A stretch of 64,000 nucleotides of DNA from Bradyrhizobium iriomotense (GCF_018129405.1 NZ_JAFCLP010000001.1:248001-312000); one strand, 5' to 3'. Counted from the stretch's first letter, positions 8,840-18,037 are shown. The notes: generated from the sequence alone by a model not told the origin. Numbers and translations are program-made.

Positions 8840-10162
8840 ATGACTGCAATCTCCTCCTCACCCACCCGGCGAAGCCTCCTCGCAGGGTCAGCCGCAACAG
8901 GTGCCGTCAGCTTGCTTCCAATACATTTCGTCGCCGCACGCGCGCAATCGAAGCAAGGAGGGTCCCCGCTTGGTACGACCAACGCCGACGCAATTCTTCC
9001 CTTCCGCGTCAATGTCCGGGGTGAAGACCTCGCTAATCTCCGCCGGCGCCTCGCGTCCACGCGCTGGCCCACCAAAGAGCTCGTTGAGGATCGGTCGCAG
9101 GGTGTGCAGCTGGCGACGCTGCGGGCGCTCGCCCGCTACTGGTCGACTGAGTACGACTGGCGCAAGTGCGAGGCACGGCTGAACGCGCTGCCACAGTTCA
9201 CGACCGTGATCGACGGGGTCAAGATCCATTTCATCCACGTCAAGTCCCGGCATGAGAACGCGCTGCCGCTGATCATGACGCACGGCTGGCCTGGCTCGGT
9301 CATCGAGCTCCTCGATACCGTCGGTCCCCTGACTGACCCGACCAAGTATGGTGGCACTCCCGACGATGCATTCCACCTGGTGCTGCCGTCCTTGCCTGGC
9401 TACGGCTTCTCGGGTGAGCCGACCGAACTCGGCTGGGACGCCGCTCGCATCGCGCGTGCGTGGGCGGTGCTGATGGATCGCCTCGGTTACACGCGCTACG
9501 TCGCCCAGGGTGGCGACGTAGGAGCCGCAGTAACGGATGCGATGGGGCGCCAGGCACCCAAGGGCCTTCTCGGCATCCACGTCAACTTGCTCGCGGGTGT
9601 GGCGGCAATGTCCGACAAGCTGCCCGCAGAATCCGAGAAGGAACGCGCAGCGCAGAAGGCGGCCGCGACGTTTAGGGCGAGTGGCTTTGGCTACTTCCTG
9701 GAGCAGTCGACGCGGCCACAGACGATCGGCTACTCCCTGCTGGATTCACCCCTAGGGCTCGCGAGCTGGATGCTCGACCATGACACGGACAGCTACTACA
9801 AGATTTCCCGAGCATTCGTGGAGGGTAAGCCCGCGGGCAATCTCACCCGGGACAGCATCCTCGACAACATCACGCTGTACTGGCTGACGGGCACTGGGGC
9901 CTCGGCCGCACGGTGGTACTGGGAGGCCGGACAGGCCGCAGCCCGTGCGGCCGGCAAGTCTCCTCCGGCGGTCGCGGTTCCCGTGGGATTTACGACGTTC
10001 CCCGGCGAAATCTTTGCTGCGCCCCGAAGTTGGGTCGAGATTATGTACCCCAGCCTCTCCTATTTCAGCGAGGTCGAACGTGGCGGACATTTCGCCGCCT
10101 GGGAGGAGCCGAAGCTGTTTTCAGATGAGGTACGCGCAGCCTTCAGATCATTGCGTAACTAA
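8840..10162 (+). CDS. Tat-exported epoxide hydrolase (alpha/beta hydrolase with EHN domain)
   Basis: A 440-residue enzyme. An N-terminal twin-arginine signal (SPTRRSLLAGSAA, residues 7-19) is followed by a hydrophobic segment ending ARAQS. The epoxide-hydrolase N-terminal domain starts near residue 53 (LPFRVNVRGEDLANLRRRL). The catalytic core shows the oxyanion motif HGWPGS (148-153), the nucleophile Asp226 in QGGDVG, and the base His417 in GGHFAAW. Families with this layout hydrate epoxides through an enzyme ester at the aspartate. Most relatives are cytoplasmic, so the export signal is unusual. It sits among decayed transposases with no metabolic neighbours. Confidence 0.87.
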   Translation: MTAISSSPTRRSLLAGSAATGAVSLLPIHFVAARAQSKQGGSPLGTTNADAILPFRVNVRGEDLANLRRRLASTRWPTKELVEDRSQGVQLATLRALARYWSTEYDWRKCEARLNALPQFTTVIDGVKIHFIHVKSRHENALPLIMTHGWPGSVIELLDTVGPLTDPTKYGGTPDDAFHLVLPSLPGYGFSGEPTELGWDAARIARAWAVLMDRLGYTRYVAQGGDVGAAVTDAMGRQAPKGLLGIHVNLLAGVAAMSDKLPAESEKERAAQKAAATFRASGFGYFLEQSTRPQTIGYSLLDSPLGLASWMLDHDTDSYYKISRAFVEGKPAGNLTRDSILDNITLYWLTGTGASAARWYWEAGQAAARAAGKSPPAVAVPVGFTTFPGEIFAAPRSWVEIMYPSLSYFSEVERGGHFAAWEEPKLFSDEVRAAFRSLRN

Positions 10163-10272
10163 CGGACCAGAGGCTCGACGCCGCCGATGTTGAGCACGCG
10201 CGTCAGATTATAGGTCAGCGCACACCGCGCCATCTCCGTGGCGACCTTCAGCGTCTTGCACAGGAAGTTCGC
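10159..10272 (-). pseudogene. IS1182-type transposase C-terminal remnant
   Basis: Read on the minus strand, the segment encodes FLCKTLKVATEMARC followed by ALTYNLTRVLNIGGVEPL and a TAG stop at 10161-10159. This is the familiar end of IS1182-type DDE transposases, where TLxxVATEMALxxLAYNLTRVxNI is strongly conserved. Nothing of the catalytic domain precedes it, because at about 10272 the sequence passes into a different transposase on the other strand. The stop codon overlaps the epoxide hydrolase stop, so the insertion ended exactly at that gene. Confidence 0.75.
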
Positions 10273-10479
10273 CCGGCCAGGCGGCAAGGATCAATGCTGC
10301 TTGCCGACCGTGGCTATGACCGCGCTCGCAATCGGGTCGAGCGGTTCTTCAACAGGATCAAATAATGTCGTCGGGTGGCAACACGCTACGACAGGCTTGC
10401 CGCCAACTACCTTGCCTTCGTTCAACTCGCGTCTATCCGGCTATGGCCGGCCGCGCGTGATGAGTCCACGCCCTGGTTA
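10267..10479 (+). pseudogene. IS5-type transposase remnant with internal deletion and a nonsense codon
   Basis: The plus strand encodes MLLADRGYD from 10294, then jumps directly to RNRVERFFNRIK, a TAA stop at 10363-10365, and CRRVATRYDRLAANYLA with LASIRLW. In intact IS5-group transposases the ADRGYD motif and the ERFFNRLK...RRVATRYDKLA motif are separated by several dozen residues, so an internal deletion has removed part of the catalytic region. The TAA interrupts what should be a glutamine or similar codon. Both lesions are visible directly. The element cannot make an active transposase. Confidence 0.8.
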
Positions 10480-10491
10480 GGCACGGAGAAG

Positions 10492-10731
10492 CTAACAAAC
10501 TACTCTGTCTTGCACTCCACCTGCGAGGGCCGCGGTCGGTTGTGTGATACTGCGCTCTCCATGAGGCGGTGAGCCAACTTGGCAAAGTTCGAAATCATCA
10601 AGCGGCGCATCGTTGGCCAAATGCTCCCAATACTCAGCTTCGGCGAGCAGCTTCCAACTTCGGTCAGGATGATGCGCGGCTGTCTGACGGCACAGCGATG
10701 CCATCGCGCGCAGGCGACTCGCAGTATCCAT
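10492..10731 (-). CDS. Small conserved hypothetical protein (79 aa)
   Basis: A 79-residue soluble protein with a helical N-terminal half (ASRLRAMASLCRQTAAHHPDRSW then KLLAEAEYWEHLA), a pattern I recall in short bradyrhizobial proteins of unknown role. The start at 10731 is supported by a strong GGGAGGAG ribosome binding site a few bases upstream on the minus strand. Upstream of that the DNA is unusually T-rich on the plus strand (10740-10810), fitting a promoter. No function can be assigned. The C-terminal half looks less ordered and may be degraded by the adjacent insertion debris. Confidence 0.45.
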   Translation of the reverse strand: MDTASRLRAMASLCRQTAAHHPDRSWKLLAEAEYWEHLANDAPLDDFELCQVGSPPHGERSITQPTAALAGGVQDRVVC

Positions 10732-11127
<396 letters not shown>

Positions 11128-11355
11128 TTACTCTTCTTTCGGACGGGGTTCTTTTGTTTTGCGGTCCAAGAAAGTACCGCGAGCCGGTGGCAATCTTGCT
11201 ATTGCTCGCTCCAACTCCACAGCGATAGCCTTGTAGCGAGCGAGCAATCTCGTGAATGTGTCGCGCTTGATCTGGTTCTTGGCAGTTTTCTGAAGTCGTT
11301 CGCATTCGGCAATTTGCGCGCGGAGCAGTTCTAGCTGGGCCTGCATTTCCTTCAT
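11128..11355 (-). CDS. Small coiled-coil hypothetical protein (75 aa)
   Basis: A 75-residue, highly charged, helical protein opening with MKEMQAQLELLRAQIAECER; heptad-like leucine and isoleucine spacing suggests a short coiled coil to about residue 50, followed by a basic-acidic tail (KTKEPRPKEE). I recall similar short proteins of unknown function in bradyrhizobia. A weak GGGGA element precedes the start. No domain with a known activity is visible. Confidence 0.5.
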   Translation of the reverse strand: MKEMQAQLELLRAQIAECERLQKTAKNQIKRDTFTRLLARYKAIAVELERAIARLPPARGTFLDRKTKEPRPKEE

Positions 11356-11721
11356 CGCTTATTCCCCGCGAGAGCCGCAACCTGCCAAATCATCACTCCC
11401 GAATTTAATCTAGATGCTTTGGGGTTCGACGACATCAAGTCGAGGACGCAGTCTAATTGGGACAATCTCCCTGACAAATCGCTCGCGGGCATCGAGGTTG
11501 CCGGAGCGACCAAAAAATTGATCGCGTTTCCTCCCGACAGCAGACGCCAGCTGTGTTCGGTCGCACCAACCAAGAGGTCATCCGCGCGCCCTTCCACGTG
11601 GTCAACCGCCAGCTCGGCAACCCGGCACCAATGTCAGCGTGTGTTCGAATTGGTTGATCTGGATCAAGCCAGGCGAAGCCTGAGTCGAGAGGATTGATCA
11701 GGCAACGCGCAGGGGCCTGGG
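11356..11721. other. Stretch without a supported gene
   Basis: About 365 bases. One plus-strand frame (11419-11697) and one minus-strand frame (11352-11597) stay open, but neither has a recognisable motif, a good ribosome binding site or a sensible composition. I regard both as chance. Confidence 0.4.
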
Positions 11722-12159
11722 ATGAAACGTTGGGCGGGGCTCGTCATCGCAGCACTCATGGTCGCCGGATCGCGCTCGGCCGATGCCGCCGCCATACGGA
11801 TCACGGACGATCGCGGTGGATCGATCGGGAAGTACATATACAAGTATGAGCGGCTGCGCGCCTCGGGCCAGAGCGTCATCATCGATGGCTTCTGCGCGTC
11901 GGCCTGCACCATTGTCCTGGCGACCCTGCCCTCCGAAAGGATCTGCGTGACCTCGCGGGCCAAGCTAGCGTTCCATGCCGCATGGGACATTGGTCCTCGC
12001 GGACGGGCTGTCACGAACGCGGGCGCGACCCGTATGATCTATCTCATGTATCCCGCACCGGTGCGGCGCTGGATCGCCCATCGCGGCGGATTGACGCCCC
12101 GAACCATATTCCTCCGCGGAAACCCGCTGCAGGCGATGTATCGCGCGTGCCCATCCTGA
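11722..12159 (+). CDS. Exported ClpP/crotonase-like small protein of unknown function
   Basis: A 145-residue protein with a clear Sec signal peptide (MKRWAGLVIAALMVAG, cleavage near SADAAA). The mature part has GGSIGKYIYKYERLRASG, then VVIDG-like IIDGFCASACTIVLATLP near residues 54-71, and RAKLAFHAAW. This layout resembles the first strands of the ClpP/crotonase fold found in a family of predicted periplasmic proteins, where the serine of a C-x-S-A-C motif is the candidate nucleophile. It is shorter than a full ClpP domain, so activity is doubtful. It stands alone between hypothetical genes. Confidence 0.55.
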   Translation: MKRWAGLVIAALMVAGSRSADAAAIRITDDRGGSIGKYIYKYERLRASGQSVIIDGFCASACTIVLATLPSERICVTSRAKLAFHAAWDIGPRGRAVTNAGATRMIYLMYPAPVRRWIAHRGGLTPRTIFLRGNPLQAMYRACPS

Positions 12160-12228
12160 GCCCGCGAGAGAAGAAAGCTCTCGAGACGTTCGATCCGGAG
12201 CATTCGGCGGCGCGAAAGCTGGGAGCTG

Positions 12229-12252
12229 ACGGCGGCCCTCGGTCACCGCCGT
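12229..12252. terminator. Possible bidirectional terminator hairpin
   Basis: Arms ACGGCGG and CCGCCGT surround a ten-base loop in the 112-bp gap between two convergent genes. There is no long T-run, so termination is inferred mainly from its position. Confidence 0.3.
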
Positions 12253-12271
12253 CCGCGCTCACTCGGTCTTC

Positions 12272-12733
12272 TCAATACCGATACGGATTTTGACCCGGAC
12301 AGACATAGCTGCCGTAGGCGTCGTAGTAGCAGCCGCTGTTGTTGTAGTAACCGTACGCTCCGTAGGCAGCGGCGGCGCCCACCGCGGCAGCACCATAGCC
12401 CGGACGGTAATAGCCGCGGCCGTAGCCCGGATAGCCGGCAACCGGACGCCCCGGATAGCCGGGTCGACCTGCAATCGGGCGGCCTGCTATCGGATGCGAC
12501 GGCCGAGGTCCTCCGGCCACGCGATAGCCGCGACCGCCGTGGATGCGTCCGGCATGAACCGCGCCGCCCCGAACGTGGGCAGCACGCATGCCACCGCCGT
12601 GAAAGCCACCGGCGCGCATGCCGCCGCCATGAAAGCCGCCACCTCCACCACGGCGAGCAAACGCGTCATCGGGCACCAGGCTGGCAGCGACGAGGATAGC
12701 TGCCGCGAAACCAATCAGACCATAGCGAACCAT
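12272..12733 (-). CDS. Secreted glycine/histidine/tyrosine-rich protein
   Basis: A 153-residue protein starting at 12733 behind an AGGAGG ribosome binding site seven bases upstream; the longer frame lacks such a site. A signal peptide (MVRYGLIGFAAAILVAASLV, ending near DDAFA) is followed by low-complexity repeats of GGGFHGGGMRAG, a histidine-rich part, then GRPIAGRPGYPGRPVAGYPGY and a Tyr/Ala tail containing two cysteines. It is probably a periplasmic or surface protein with an unfolded, repeat-rich body. The role is unknown; a metal-binding or structural function is conceivable from the histidines. Confidence 0.65.
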   Translation of the reverse strand: MVRYGLIGFAAAILVAASLVPDDAFARRGGGGGFHGGGMRAGGFHGGGMRAAHVRGGAVHAGRIHGGRGYRVAGGPRPSHPIAGRPIAGRPGYPGRPVAGYPGYGRGYYRPGYGAAAVGAAAAYGAYGYYNNSGCYYDAYGSYVCPGQNPYRY

Positions 12734-13007
12734 GAGCTTCCTCCTGATGGTGAGGCGCCATCGATCCGCTGGCTTTTGCGCGTGATGTCCGCGCCAACGG
12801 CGACGGCACCAGCGCATGCATTTGGCATTTCGTTCTCTCGTGCTTGATCTAAATCAAGCGGCCGGCGTGCAGCGATGATTGATCACGTAAGTTCCCGACA
12901 GGAACCGGAAACATCTAGCCGGAAAACCGCGGACGGCGCGGCGCCGCCGGATGAGGGGTTGTCCCCGCGAATTCAACTCGCGGGATTCGTGCACTGACAC
13001 GCACGCC

Positions 13008-13238
13008 TCATTTCTCTTTAGGGCGCGACGGCTTTCCTTTTCCCGCACCCTGCGAGGTTCGGCTCGTGGGGGCCTCGAACACCGCAATACGGCGGTCGAG
13101 CTGCCATAGCTCAACGTCGTTGACATCAACCAGTTGCGCAGCACGTTCTCGTGCTTCCTGCTCGTCGGCACACTGCAATTTGGCCACGCTTATGACGCGG
13201 CGGTGCTGATCCAAAAGGTAAGCTCGGTAGTGAGCCAT
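13008..13238 (-). CDS. Small conserved hypothetical protein (76 aa)
   Basis: A 76-residue protein from ATG 13238 beginning MAHYRAYLLDQHRRVISVA, followed by LQCADEQEARERAAQLVD, VELWQLDRRIAVFE and a basic tail. This compact beta-beta-alpha-beta pattern is one I recall from many short bradyrhizobial proteins of unknown function. An in-frame start five codons upstream (13253) is possible. No neighbouring operon gives a hint of function. Confidence 0.6.
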   Translation of the reverse strand: MAHYRAYLLDQHRRVISVAKLQCADEQEARERAAQLVDVNDVELWQLDRRIAVFEAPTSRTSQGAGKGKPSRPKEK

Positions 13239-13416
13239 CCCACGTCTCCCCAACCGGCTGCTTTTAATTGTTGGGGAATTGGAATGGAGCAGGCTTTTTC
13301 CGTCTGTTCGAAAAGCGACAAACGGATCTCTTTTGCTGCAAGTGTGGGAATTGGGATACAGGCGCGCAGAGCTATCGCATATGAAAAGTAGAGTTGCGGA
13401 TAGCTCGCCCGCAACG

Positions 13417-13490
13417 CATCCTTCGAGACGCCCGCCGATGGCGGGCCCTCAGGATGAGGAGCCCGCCTAAAGCGGGCGTCTCCAAGGATG
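13417..13490. repeat. Inverted repeat element in the 13239-13573 gap
   Basis: Arms of 19 bases (13417-13435, CATCCTTCGAGACGCCCGC; 13472-13490) match at 18 positions in inverted orientation, with inner GGCGGGC/GCCCGCC hairpins. A fragment of the CTCCCCCACAAGGGG module follows at about 13525-13550. The 335-base gap holds these repeats and no supported gene. The element sits just beyond the 3' end of the peptide-type binding-protein gene. Confidence 0.7.
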
Positions 13491-13573
13491 GCGGCAGGGA
13501 CCGGTCTCAAATGCGATTCCCCTCCCCCACAAGGGGAAAGGGCACAGCAATGGGCAACGCGCTGTCGCCGCCC

Positions 13574-15070
13574 CTACTCCCAATACCAGGTCGAGAAATC
13601 GTTCTCGTATTGCGGGACGTCTTTCCAGACGCCCTTCAGCTTCTTGGCTGTGATGGTGATGAGCTGCGGCTGGTAGAGGTAGGCGGAGACGGCGTCGGTG
13701 GCCAGCATGCGCTGGGCGTCGCCGAGAAGCTTGGCGCGGGAGGCCTCGTCCGGGGTCGACACGATCTGCTTGTAGAGCGCGTTGAACTTCTCGTTGTTGT
13801 AGCCGAGATAGTAGTCGGGCTCGGTGATCTTGACGAGGTCGAACGGCTCGACATGGCTGACGATGGTGAGGTCGAAATTGTGCGGACCGTTGCCGGCGAA
13901 CACCTGCGACAGCCACTGCGCCCATTCGACGTTCTCGATCTTGGCGATGATGCCGACCTTGGCGAGCTGGGCCGCGACGATCTCGCCGCCCTGCCGCGCA
14001 TAGGACGGCGGCGGCAGCTTCAGCGACAATTCGAGCGGCGTGGTGACGCCGGCCTCGGCCAGAAGTTTCTTGGCCTTCTCGGGGTCGTAGGGATTGATGC
14101 CGGTGGTGTCGACATAACCGAGCGAGCCCGGCACGTAGAAGCTGCCGATCGGCGTGCCGAAGCCGTCGACGGCGCCATCGATCATGGCCTTGCGGTCGAT
14201 CGCGGCGAGGATGGCGCGGCGAACGCGGACGTCATCGAGCGGCTTCTTGCGGTGGTTGATCGCGACGATGGTCTTGGCCTTGGAGCCGCCGACCAGCACC
14301 GAGAAACGCGGATCGGCCTTGAACTGTGCCAAGGCGCGCGCCGCGGCGACGCGCGGGAATGCACCGACGTCGCCCGACAGCAGCGCCGCCACCTGCGCCG
14401 CCGGATCGGAGATGAAGCGGATCGTGACCTTGGACAGCTTGATCGCGGAGGCATTGCGATAATCGGCCCATTTGTTCAGCGTGATCGAGGAGCCCTTGGC
14501 CCAGGCCCCTAACTGATAGGGCCCGGTGCCGACCGGCTGCGTCACGTTGGTGGCTGCGCTCTTCGGCTCGACGATCGAGCCGCCCGCCTGCCCCAGCAGG
14601 AACGGCAGGTTCGGCTCGGAATATTTCACCGTGATCACGATCGTGTCGGCATCCGGTGCGTCGACCTTCTCAAAAGCCTGGTACAGGCTCTTGTCCTTGT
14701 TGGTGCTGGTCGGCGCCGCGTTACGCTCGAACGAGAATTTCACGGCCGCGGAATCGAAGGCTTCGCCGTTCTGGAATTTGACGCCCTTGCGCAGCTTGAA
14801 GGTGTAGGTCTTCAGGTCGGGTGAAGCGGTCCAGCTCTCGGCCAGCAGCGGCGAGACCGAGCCGTCCTCGTTGATCTTGGTGAGCGTCTCGTAGATGTTG
14901 TAGAGCGTGACTTCGGCGATCGCAGCCGCAGCGGCATTGGTGGGATCGAGCCCCGGCGGCTCCAGCGCCATCGCCATGACGACGCTATCCTTCTTGCTCT
15001 GCGCCAGGACCGGCAGCGGCGCTGCGAGGAGCGCGGCGGCAAATGCGACGATCGATAGTTTCCTGAACAT
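13574..15070 (-). CDS. Peptide-type ABC transporter substrate-binding protein
   Basis: A 498-residue periplasmic protein of the family 5 (DppA/OppA/NikA) class. A signal peptide spans residues 1-23 (MFRKLSIVAFAAALLAAP ending at LAQS). The mature start reads VVMAMALEPPGLDPTNA, the usual first strand, followed by VTLYNIYETLTK and LAESW. It is the last gene of the operon that begins with the amidase and runs through two permeases and two ATPases. A substrate of amide or peptide character is likely from the amidase. Last position in the operon is unusual for a binding protein, which is normally first. Confidence 0.9.
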   Translation of the reverse strand: MFRKLSIVAFAAALLAAPLPVLAQSKKDSVVMAMALEPPGLDPTNAAAAAIAEVTLYNIYETLTKINEDGSVSPLLAESWTASPDLKTYTFKLRKGVKFQNGEAFDSAAVKFSFERNAAPTSTNKDKSLYQAFEKVDAPDADTIVITVKYSEPNLPFLLGQAGGSIVEPKSAATNVTQPVGTGPYQLGAWAKGSSITLNKWADYRNASAIKLSKVTIRFISDPAAQVAALLSGDVGAFPRVAAARALAQFKADPRFSVLVGGSKAKTIVAINHRKKPLDDVRVRRAILAAIDRKAMIDGAVDGFGTPIGSFYVPGSLGYVDTTGINPYDPEKAKKLLAEAGVTTPLELSLKLPPPSYARQGGEIVAAQLAKVGIIAKIENVEWAQWLSQVFAGNGPHNFDLTIVSHVEPFDLVKITEPDYYLGYNNEKFNALYKQIVSTPDEASRAKLLGDAQRMLATDAVSAYLYQPQLITITAKKLKGVWKDVPQYENDFSTWYWE

Positions 15071-15126
15071 CTCGTAACTCCCCAGCCTGCTGTCTTCGTA
15101 AGCCTACGCCAATCCTGCTCCGAACA

Positions 15127-16131
15127 CTAACCTTCCATGGCGGCTAGCGGCAACGCCATCACGGCCTCCGCCTTGTGACAGGCGGCAAGGTGTCCCTCGC
15201 CCACCTTGCGTAGCTCAGGCAGGGCCTCGCGGCAATGCTGGTCGGCAAGCGGGCAACGCGCGACATAGGGACATCCGGTCGCGGCCGCCGATTGCGAAGC
15301 GATCGCCTGGGCCCCGCGCCGGCGCCGGCCGCCCCCGGCGCGCGCCCGCGGCACGGCATCCAAGAGCGCCCGCGTATAGGGATGGGCGCAGCGCTCGAAA
15401 AGATCTTCGGGGCGTCCCTGCTCGACGATGCGGCCGAGATACATCACCGCGACCTCGTCGCAGAGATAATCAACGACGGCGAGGTCGTGGCTGATCAGGA
15501 TGTAGCTGAGGCCGAACTGCTCCTGCAGGTCCTGCATCAGGTTGAGCACCTGGGCCTGCACGGAGACGTCGAGCGCGGAGACCGGCTCGTCGGCGACGAT
15601 CAGTTTTGGTTGGGTGATCAGCGCCCGCGCAATCGCGATGCGCTGGCGCTGGCCGCCGGAAAATTCATGCGGATATTTGTCCATGTCGGCATCGCGCAGG
15701 CCGACCTGGCGCAGCACCGCGGCGACGCGGTCGCGGAAGGTGGTGCGGTCGGCGCCTTCCAGTACGGTCAAGGGCTCGGCGACGATGCGCGCGATGGTCT
15801 GGCGCGGATCGAGTGAGCCGTAGGGGTCCTGGAACACCATCTGGAAATCGCGCCGGGCGCGCCGCAGCTCGCCGGGGGCGATGCGGTTGAGATCGCGGCC
15901 GAGCAGCGCGACCTGGCCCGAGGTCGGCCGCTCCAGCGCCATCACAACGCGCGCGAAGGTGGACTTGCCCGAGCCGGACTCGCCGACGATGCCGAGGCTC
16001 TTGCCGGCATGGACCTGCACGCTGACGCCGTTGAGCGCGCGCACCTGCCCGGGCGGACGAAACAGGCTCTCGCGCGGCAGCGTGTAGCGCTGCTCGAGAT
16101 CCCTGACGTCGAGAAGAGGCGCGGTGCTCAT
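15127..16131 (-). CDS. Oligopeptide-type ABC transporter ATP-binding protein (DppF/OppF)
   Basis: A 334-residue ATPase. Walker A is GESGSGKST near residue 48, the signature [15 protein letters not shown], Walker B LIVADEPVSALD and the switch HDL. A C-terminal OppC/DppF-type extension carries four spaced cysteines around CPYVARCPLADQHC, a pattern that binds an iron-sulfur cluster in some relatives. The start at 16131 overlaps the previous ATPase stop (ATGA). With the neighbouring ATPase it makes the heterodimeric motor of the importer. Confidence 0.92.
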   Translation of the reverse strand: MSTAPLLDVRDLEQRYTLPRESLFRPPGQVRALNGVSVQVHAGKSLGIVGESGSGKSTFARVVMALERPTSGQVALLGRDLNRIAPGELRRARRDFQMVFQDPYGSLDPRQTIARIVAEPLTVLEGADRTTFRDRVAAVLRQVGLRDADMDKYPHEFSGGQRQRIAIARALITQPKLIVADEPVSALDVSVQAQVLNLMQDLQEQFGLSYILISHDLAVVDYLCDEVAVMYLGRIVEQGRPEDLFERCAHPYTRALLDAVPRARAGGGRRRRGAQAIASQSAAATGCPYVARCPLADQHCREALPELRKVGEGHLAACHKAEAVMALPLAAMEG

Positions 16132-17147
16132 GCGGACAGCGCTCCGACATTCGCAGCCATCGAGACATCCGTTCGGATGCAGCGCACGAAATGGCCGGGC
16201 CCGACGTCGACCATCGGCGGCAGCGCGACGCGGCACGCATCGATCACGAGCGGACATCGTTCCGAGAAAGTGCAGCCGGCCGGAAGGTCCGCCAACTCCG
16301 GCACCGTGCCCGAGATCGTCTTCAGCCGCGTGCCCTTGCGCGCACCGAGCTTCGGCCGGGCGCGGAACAGGCCCTGCGTGTAGGGATGGCCCATGCGGCG
16401 GAACACCTCGTCGGTCGGCCCGCTCTCGACGACGGTGCCGCCATACATCACCATCATGCGCTGCACGTTCTCGGCGATGACGCCGAGATCGTGCGAGATC
16501 AGGATCATCGACATGCCGCGCTCCTCGACGAGATCGGCGATGAGGTCGAGAATCTGGCCCTGGATGGTGACGTCGAGCGCGGTGGTCGGCTCGTCCGCGA
16601 TCAGCAAATCGGGCTCGCAGGCGAGCGCCATGGCGATGGTGATGCGCTGGCGCTGGCCGCCGGAGAACTGGTGCGGATAGGCATCGACGCGACGCGCCGG
16701 ATCGGGCAGCCCGACACGGTCGAGCAAGGCGATCGCCTCTTTCCGCGCCTGCGCCGCCGAATATTTCTTGTGACGCCGCAGCGGCTCGGCGACCTGGTTG
16801 CCGATCGTGTGCATCGGGTTGAGCGCGGTCATCGGCTCCTGGAAGATCATGCTGATGCGGTTGCCGCGCAGGCGGCAGTAATCCGCATCCGGCAAGCCCG
16901 CGAGATCGTTGCCGTCGAGCCTGATGCTGCCCGTGACGAGCGCGCTGTCAGGCAGCAGGCCCATCAGCGACATCGCGGTGACCGACTTGCCGCAGCCGGA
17001 CTCGCCGACGAGCCCGAGCGTCTCGCCGCGCTTGAGCGCGAAGCTGACGCCGCGCACGGCCTGCGCCGGCCCGCGGCTGGTGTTGAGGCGGACGCCGAGA
17101 TTGTCGACCTCGATCAGCGGCATGTTGGAGCGCTCGCCCATCGTCAT
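16128..17147 (-). CDS. Oligopeptide-type ABC transporter ATP-binding protein (DppD/OppD)
   Basis: A 339-residue ATPase. Walker A is GESGCGKSV near residue 50, the signature [15 protein letters not shown], Walker [13 protein letters not shown] and the switch ISHDLGV. The C-terminal extension has [14 protein letters not shown], the cysteine motif of this subfamily. I chose ATG 17147 because it overlaps the permease stop (ATGA); in-frame ATGs at 17141 and 17123 are alternatives. The much longer upstream frame is antisense-like coding of the permease gene and is rejected. Confidence 0.92.
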   Translation of the reverse strand: MTMGERSNMPLIEVDNLGVRLNTSRGPAQAVRGVSFALKRGETLGLVGESGCGKSVTAMSLMGLLPDSALVTGSIRLDGNDLAGLPDADYCRLRGNRISMIFQEPMTALNPMHTIGNQVAEPLRRHKKYSAAQARKEAIALLDRVGLPDPARRVDAYPHQFSGGQRQRITIAMALACEPDLLIADEPTTALDVTIQGQILDLIADLVEERGMSMILISHDLGVIAENVQRMMVMYGGTVVESGPTDEVFRRMGHPYTQGLFRARPKLGARKGTRLKTISGTVPELADLPAGCTFSERCPLVIDACRVALPPMVDVGPGHFVRCIRTDVSMAANVGALSA

Positions 17148-18037
17148 CGCTCCCGCGCCAGTCTGGGATCGAGCAGGTCGCGCAATCCGTCGCCAAGAAG
17201 ATTGAGGCCAAGCACGGCGATCGCAATCGCCGCGCCCGGATAGACCGCGAGCATCGGCGACTGGAACAGCAGCGTCTGCGCATCGTTCAGCATCCGCCCC
17301 CAGGATGGTTGCGGCGGCTGCGTGCCGAGACCGAGATAGGACAGCGCGGCCTCCGCGAGAATGGCGAGCGCGAACTGGATGGTGACCTGCACGATCAGGA
17401 TCGACAGGATATTGGGCAGCACGTGCTCGATGGTGATGCGGAATTTTCCTTTCCCCGAGGCGCGCGCGGCCAGCACGAATTCGCGCGCCCAGATCGCGTT
17501 GGCCGAGCCGCGCGTCAGCCGGGTCAAGGTCGGGATCTGGAAGATGCCGATCGCGACGATCGAGGTCACCATGCCGGGCCCGACGACCGCGGCGAGCATG
17601 ATCGCGGACAGCACGGCCGGAAAGGCAAAGGTGAAGTCGGAGAAGCGCATGATGATCTCTTCGGTCCAGCCCCGCTTGGCAGAGGCGATCAGGCCGAGAC
17701 AGACGCCGAAGGTGAGACCGATGCTGACGGCGATGATGCCGACCATGATGGTGGAGCGGGCGCCGGCGAGCAGCAGCGAGACGATATCGCGGCCGAAGGA
17801 ATCGGTGCCGAGCCAATGCGCGGCCGAGGGCGGCCGGAGCTTTGAGGCGATGTCGATCTCGTAAGGCGACCACGGCGTCCAGACCAGCGACAATAGCGCG
17901 GAAGCGAGCACCAGCAGGCTGAGTGCGCCGCCGAGGACAAAACTGCGATGGCGCAGCGCGCGGCCCCAGAAGGTTTTGGCCGGCAGACGGCGCGTCGCGA
18001 CGGGTGCGTCAATGGAGGTGGTCACCGGCGCGCTCAC
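17144..18037 (-). CDS. Oligopeptide-type ABC transporter permease (DppC/OppC)
   Basis: A 297-residue permease beginning at GTG 18037, which overlaps the upstream permease stop as GTGA. An N-terminal cytoplasmic stretch precedes the first span near residue 30. The OppC mark HWLGTDSFGRDIVS is present, as is the EAA-type loop (AREFVLAARASGKGKFRI) and the conserved LSYLGLG near the last spans. It pairs with the next permease to form the channel. Confidence 0.92.
   Translation of the reverse strand: MSAPVTTSIDAPVATRRLPAKTFWGRALRHRSFVLGGALSLLVLASALLSLVWTPWSPYEIDIASKLRPPSAAHWLGTDSFGRDIVSLLLAGARSTIMVGIIAVSIGLTFGVCLGLIASAKRGWTEEIIMRFSDFTFAFPAVLSAIMLAAVVGPGMVTSIVAIGIFQIPTLTRLTRGSANAIWAREFVLAARASGKGKFRITIEHVLPNILSILIVQVTIQFALAILAEAALSYLGLGTQPPQPSWGRMLNDAQTLLFQSPMLAVYPGAAIAIAVLGLNLLGDGLRDLLDPRLARER

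Noticed and set aside
11419-11697. A 92-codon plus-strand frame
   Set aside because: No recognised motif, no convincing ribosome binding site, and an overlapping antisense frame is equally open; it appears to be chance.
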